Below are positions 5,395 through 5,671 of a stretch of 5,671 bases of DNA, piece after piece. This DNA comes from Hyphomicrobiales bacterium (GTDB taxonomy: Bacteria; Pseudomonadota; Alphaproteobacteria; Rhizobiales; Xanthobacteraceae). The stretch spans positions 6,921 to 12,591 of the forward strand of contig PKXB01000087.1 of the NCBI GenBank assembly GCA_003133345.1. Reading direction: 5' to 3'. Position 1 is the stretch's first letter. Each line of letters starts with the position of its first letter. Both the position numbers and the translations under genes were made by a program. The notes below the pieces were generated by a model. It was given only the letters and a program-made list of their open reading frames with translations. It searched no databases and was not told where the DNA came from.

Positions 5395-5634
5395 ATGTTG
5401 CGCATAGCCAATAGCGGGCACGCGGACGCCGTCCTGGCGCTTGAAGCCTATGCCGAGCGTGCGGGCGCGGCCTTGGCCTGCGCCTATTCGTCCTCGGCCG
5501 AATACGACGCCGCGCTGATCGCAGAGCGCCGCGCCGCCGGGGTCTACGGGCCCAAGCGCCACCCCAAGCGGATGCTGGCGACCGCCGCCGGCGTCGCCGC
5601 CGGCCTCGCGGTCATTATTTTCCTGATCGGCTGA
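5395..5634 (+). CDS. Small tail-anchored membrane protein of unknown function
   Basis: I do not recognise this 79-residue protein. The first 50 residues are hydrophilic to amphipathic and alanine-rich, with probable helices (HADAVLALEAYAERAG at 9-24 and EYDAALIAERRAAG at 36-49). A basic patch PKRHPKR (53-59) is followed by one hydrophobic stretch (about 61-78) that ends the protein after Gly79. The positive-inside rule predicts the N-terminus in the cytoplasm and the C-terminus in the membrane. Third codon positions are strongly G/C and match neighbouring genes, which supports real coding; a 64-codon opposite-strand frame across it has no such support. The start ATG 5395 lies 9 bases after the cyclase stop with no visible Shine-Dalgarno, so co-transcription is likely but translation initiation is unclear. 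The remaining 37 bases to the window end show no further feature. Confidence 0.6.
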   Translation: MLRIANSGHADAVLALEAYAERAGAALACAYSSSAEYDAALIAERRAAGVYGPKRHPKRMLATAAGVAAGLAVIIFLIG

Positions 5635-5671
5635 ACGAAATCCCCGCTGTCTAAGTGTCTGTCCGATGAGT

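Noticed and set aside
5368..5562. Minus-strand 64-codon frame over the small gene
   Set aside because: It lies opposite a frame with good codon bias and a terminal membrane helix, and its product has no recognisable feature.

Overview
This window looks like ordinary chromosomal DNA from a GC-rich alphaproteobacterium, most likely of the order Hyphomicrobiales (Rhizobiales), near Bradyrhizobium, Rhodopseudomonas or Pseudolabrys. The support is the high GC at third codon positions, L13 and S9 proteins with the rhizobial N-terminal form, alphaproteobacterial promoter elements (TTGAC-type -35 boxes), and a gene order I recall from that group. No taxonomic search was possible. I see no phage gene, insertion sequence, CRISPR array, tRNA or rRNA.

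Left half, minus strand (positions 1-2218). A three-gene block reads leftwards: an enoyl-CoA hydratase-fold protein of the ECHDC3 type without the two catalytic glutamates (2218-1394), a YccU-type CoA-binding Rossmann protein whose start overlaps the previous stop (1394-786), and, after a 177-base gap with its own candidate promoter and a hairpin leader, the N-terminal half of O-acetylhomoserine sulfhydrylase MetY (608-1, cut by the window edge).

Middle, plus strand (2327-3902). Diverging from that block across a 108-base spacer with two inverted repeats is a PaaI-type hotdog thioesterase. It is followed by the ribosomal protein operon rplM-rpsI, which has a good candidate promoter and ends in a clear rho-independent terminator at 3873-3902.

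Right end, plus strand (3903-5671). A 163-base spacer carries two mutually exclusive hairpins and a third stem-loop before the Shine-Dalgarno sequence. It leads into a membrane-bound diguanylate cyclase with intact GGEEF and inhibitory RxxD sites. Nine bases after its stop lies a small gene for a 79-residue protein with one C-terminal membrane helix. I do not recognise that protein.

The blocks are functionally separate: CoA/thioester and methionine metabolism, translation, and c-di-GMP signalling. I found no convincing new multi-gene system. The points most worth checking are the catalytically altered hydratase paralogue coupled to the CoA-binding gene, the structured leaders of metY and the cyclase, and the small tail-anchored protein beside the cyclase.
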